From the NCBI RefSeq assembly GCF_022213065.1, contig NZ_JAKLJA010000026.1, positions 1 through 64,000 on the forward strand: a stretch of DNA of 64,000 nucleotides, read 5' to 3'. The notes beneath the pieces are model-generated. The model worked only from the letters and a program-made list of their open reading frames with translations. It was not told the origin of the DNA and did not search any database. The translations under genes were made by a program, and so were the position numbers. This document shows positions 62,013 through 64,000 of this stretch, in pieces. Each line of letters opens with the position of its first letter. The stretch's first letter is position 1. The DNA is from Paraburkholderia tagetis. Its GTDB lineage: Bacteria; Pseudomonadota; Gammaproteobacteria; Burkholderiales; Burkholderiaceae.

Positions 62013-62262
62013 GATTGCTCTCCTTATGATTAAGTGAAAAAAGTTGACCCGCAGCCCGACCCAAAAAGTTCGCTTCATGGATCATTTCGGACAGCGCCTG
62101 ACACTCTACCCGCCAGCCGTGAAAAAGGAGCTGCCGCGGCCGAAGACATGGGATCCAGGAACCATGGCCACGCTGATTTCGTCGCGTCGTCGACGGGATG
62201 ACTCTTTCGACGAGCGGATCAGACGTTTGTTCGAAGTGTCCCCTTGACCCAATACCCCCAAC

Positions 62263-62786
62263 TCAGACCGCAGTACCGGTGCTCAGGTTGCCGCAAAGGG
62301 CTGGCGCCACATCCAGCGGCACATCGGATAGCGTAGCCGCATCCGCGTCGTAACTGCGCATTGCGATGACAAAAAACACCGCGGCCAAAACACTGCACAA
62401 GGGAATGAATGTAAGCGCGTGCGGCAAACCCCAATTGGCCTGATAGAACACCCGCCAGGACCGCCCCCACGGCGAGGCCAAACACGTTTTGAAACAGGGA
62501 AAGTACCGCCGCGCCGGGAGACCGCACACCTGGGTGAACGACGTCCATGGCCACGCCGGCAACCATACCCACGGTGCAGTTTATGAAAAAACCGCCAAGA
62601 ACGATCAGCTTGAACTGTGTATCCACCGTGCAAGTGCCGCCAAATTCCACCACGAAGATCACCGCTGTGACCAGGCACAGCGCGGATAGCGCGGGCAGCT
62701 TGTTACAAGAGGCAAAACATCAACGCGAATACCAGCCACGCGTAGGCTCGGCTGTCGCGGGCGGCCGCCGCTGACCCCGCTGGCAC
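62263..62786 (-). pseudogene. MFS transporter with internal deletion and frameshift
   Basis: The N-terminal part (ARDSRAYAWLVFALMFCLL, like the intact transporter at 47244) stops at a TAA. A late region (LIVLGGFFINCTVGMVAGVA, SLFQNVFGLAVGAVLAG) follows directly, and after another frame change the end reads LTFIPLCSVLAAVFFVIAMR...STGTAV. Roughly half of the gene is missing. Confidence 0.75.
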
Positions 62787-62901
62787 GACGCAACCCGTAT
62801 AAAGGATCAATGTAGGCTCCTCAAAAGTTTCACCTGCAGTCGATTGCCGTCGGAGCCGTCGTGGCGCTCGTGAGTCCTCAATGATCAGCCAGAATTGTTA
62901 C

Positions 62902-62909
62902 TGTCGACA
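62902..62909. promoter_or_regulatory. TGTCGACA operator (site 8)
   Basis: TGTCGACATTATTGTTTATA between the broken MFS gene (minus) and the zinc-type dehydrogenase (plus, 166 bp away). A TATACT box follows, as at site 6. Confidence 0.7.
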
Positions 62910-63067
62910 TTATTGTTTATACTGAGTATCCGCGGCACCACGGTGGCGTACGGCTCCCAGGAAACAACGACCCCGCACTCGCCCGCGGCTCTCGCAAGCC
63001 GCGGGCGGCAAACTCTCGTAGCCGAACCTGTGCGACAGCGTTTGGCGTGCAATAAGGGCAAGAATAG

Positions 63068-64000
63068 ATGACCCAGACAAACGCAATTTACCTGGAACCA
63101 CCGGGCGGCCTGGAGCGGCTCGTCCCCGGCCAGGCCGAAACCAGGGCGCCTGGTCCCGGCGAGATCACCGTGCGGATTCACGCGAGCTCGCTGAATTACC
63201 ATGACTATGGTGTCGTGAGCCGCACGACAGGCGACGCACGCCGCATCCCGATGTCGGACGGCGCTGGTGTCGTCACGGCAGTAGGCGCCGGTGTGACGGA
63301 ATTCGCGCAAGGTGATCACGTCGTCAGTACGTTCTTCCCGACGTGGCTGGACGGCGAACCAGCCTTGTCCGACTTCGCGACGGTTCCCGGCGACGGTATC
63401 GATGGTTTCGCGCGGGAGACCGTGACATTTCCGGCGACGGCCTTCACTCATGCACCCAGCGGATACAGCCATGCGGAGGCCGCCACGCTGACCACCGCTG
63501 GGCTAACGGCCTGGCGGGCGCTGATCGTCAATGGCAACCTGAGACCCGGACAGACGGTGCTGGTACTCGGCACGGGAGGTGTCTCCATCTTCTCGCTCCA
63601 GTTTGCCAAGGCCTGCGGTGCCAGAGTGATTGCCACCTCATCGTCGGCCGGCAAATGTGCCCGGCTACGTGACCTCGGTGCGGATCACGTGATCAACTAC
63701 CGAGACGACCCGCAGTGGGGCAGTATGGTACTCGATCTTACGGGTGGAACCGGTGTTGACCACGTGATCGAGACCGGCGGCGCGAGCACACTGGCGCAGT
63801 CGATGAACGCGGCCCGCACGGGCGGGCACGTGGCCGCCATTGGCGCAGTGTCGGGAGCGGACATTCCGTTCAATGTCAGGCAGCTCTTTCGCAAGCACCT
63901 ACGGCTCACTGGCCTGCTGGTGGGAAGCCGCCGTCACCAGATCGACATGGTTCACGCACTGAATACCATCGGCATACGCCCGGTCATCGACCGGCATTAT
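63068..64000 (+). CDS. Zinc-type alcohol dehydrogenase-like protein (partial, runs off window)
   Basis: An open frame of 311 codons without a stop before the window edge. It is a medium-chain dehydrogenase/reductase: N-terminal GroES-like domain (SSLNYHDYGVV, PMSDGAGVVTAVGAGVTEFA) and Rossmann domain (VLVLGTGGVSIFSLQFAKAC, VDHVIETGG). The catalytic zinc ligands are not evident at the usual CxxH positions, so it is closer to quinone reductase-like members. Typical length is about 335, so roughly 25 residues are missing. The TGTCGACA site upstream places it in the second regulon. Confidence 0.88.
   Translation, partial: MTQTNAIYLEPPGGLERLVPGQAETRAPGPGEITVRIHASSLNYHDYGVVSRTTGDARRIPMSDGAGVVTAVGAGVTEFAQGDHVVSTFFPTWLDGEPALSDFATVPGDGIDGFARETVTFPATAFTHAPSGYSHAEAATLTTAGLTAWRALIVNGNLRPGQTVLVLGTGGVSIFSLQFAKACGARVIATSSSAGKCARLRDLGADHVINYRDDPQWGSMVLDLTGGTGVDHVIETGGASTLAQSMNAARTGGHVAAIGAVSGADIPFNVRQLFRKHLRLTGLLVGSRRHQIDMVHALNTIGIRPVIDRHY

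Noticed and set aside
62077..62247. Small plus-strand frame of about 57 codons after the thiolase gene
   Set aside because: Plausible amino-acid composition but no ribosome site or recognisable family; likely debris.
1..64000. tRNA, rRNA, CRISPR arrays, replication origin or phage genes
   Set aside because: No cloverleaf, rRNA segment, repeat-spacer array, iteron set or structural phage gene was noticed; a dedicated tRNA and CRISPR scan would settle this.

Overview
The window looks like an accessory catabolic region from a Burkholderiaceae replicon, most likely a Paraburkholderia or Caballeronia chromid or megaplasmid. The reasons are high GC, three Burkholderia-type trimeric porin genes or remnants whose mature chain begins with a QSSVTLYG-like segment, class I PHB synthase, phasin and acetoacetyl-CoA reductase genes, glutarate genes, extra citrate-cycle genes and many FCD-type GntR regulators. 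The taxon is an inference from protein style, not from a marker gene.

Layout. 1-4.1 kb: a complete four-gene Mu/Tn7-like transposable element with TG...CA ends, inserted in an IS701-family transposase gene. 4.1-6.5 kb: an unknown protein, a ParE/RelE-type toxin-antitoxin pair, a small ADP-ribosyltransferase-fold candidate and a frameshifted small gene. 6.7-22.2 kb: a chemoreceptor, porin, NCS1 permease and isochorismatase-like hydrolase, then a cluster matching the enzyme set of trigonelline (N-methylnicotinate) breakdown: two-component flavin monooxygenase, aldehyde dehydrogenase, alpha/beta hydrolase and succinate-semialdehyde dehydrogenase, with two GntR regulators. A TGGTATNCCA-type palindrome is repeated at four promoter regions across this block and probably defines its regulon. 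22.3-36.1 kb: PHB synthase, a CoA-transferase, etfAB, a MaoC hydratase, sucCD and a glutarate module (CoA-transferase, gcdH, LysR). 37.2-40 kb: a 2-oxoglutarate dioxygenase and a citrate synthase.

40-64 kb: a second catabolic network with twin GntR regulators, a porin, an MFS transporter, a beta-keto acid cleavage enzyme, a small serine hydrolase, a cupin, an SDR, a thiolase and a zinc-type dehydrogenase that runs off the right edge. A TGTCGACA palindrome, in several cases followed by a conserved ATTA..TGTTTATa tail, occurs eight times (one of them at 37.16 kb) and is the strongest unexplained pattern in the window. Inside this half lies a PHB-granule island (51.5-55.3 kb) made of a phasin, a reductase and a chain of small genes with ATGA overlaps.

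The right two thirds are also strongly decayed. Remnants include an aldehyde dehydrogenase, phaC, an ETF-QO/SDR chimera, PcaF-type thiolase, LysR, AraC, a beta-keto acid cleavage enzyme, the serine hydrolase, a porin, a quinone oxidoreductase, three MFS transporters, IS6 and Tn3. Several remnants are paralogues of intact genes in the same window, which suggests duplication of catabolic modules followed by loss. All functional statements come from reading motifs and context; no searches were run.
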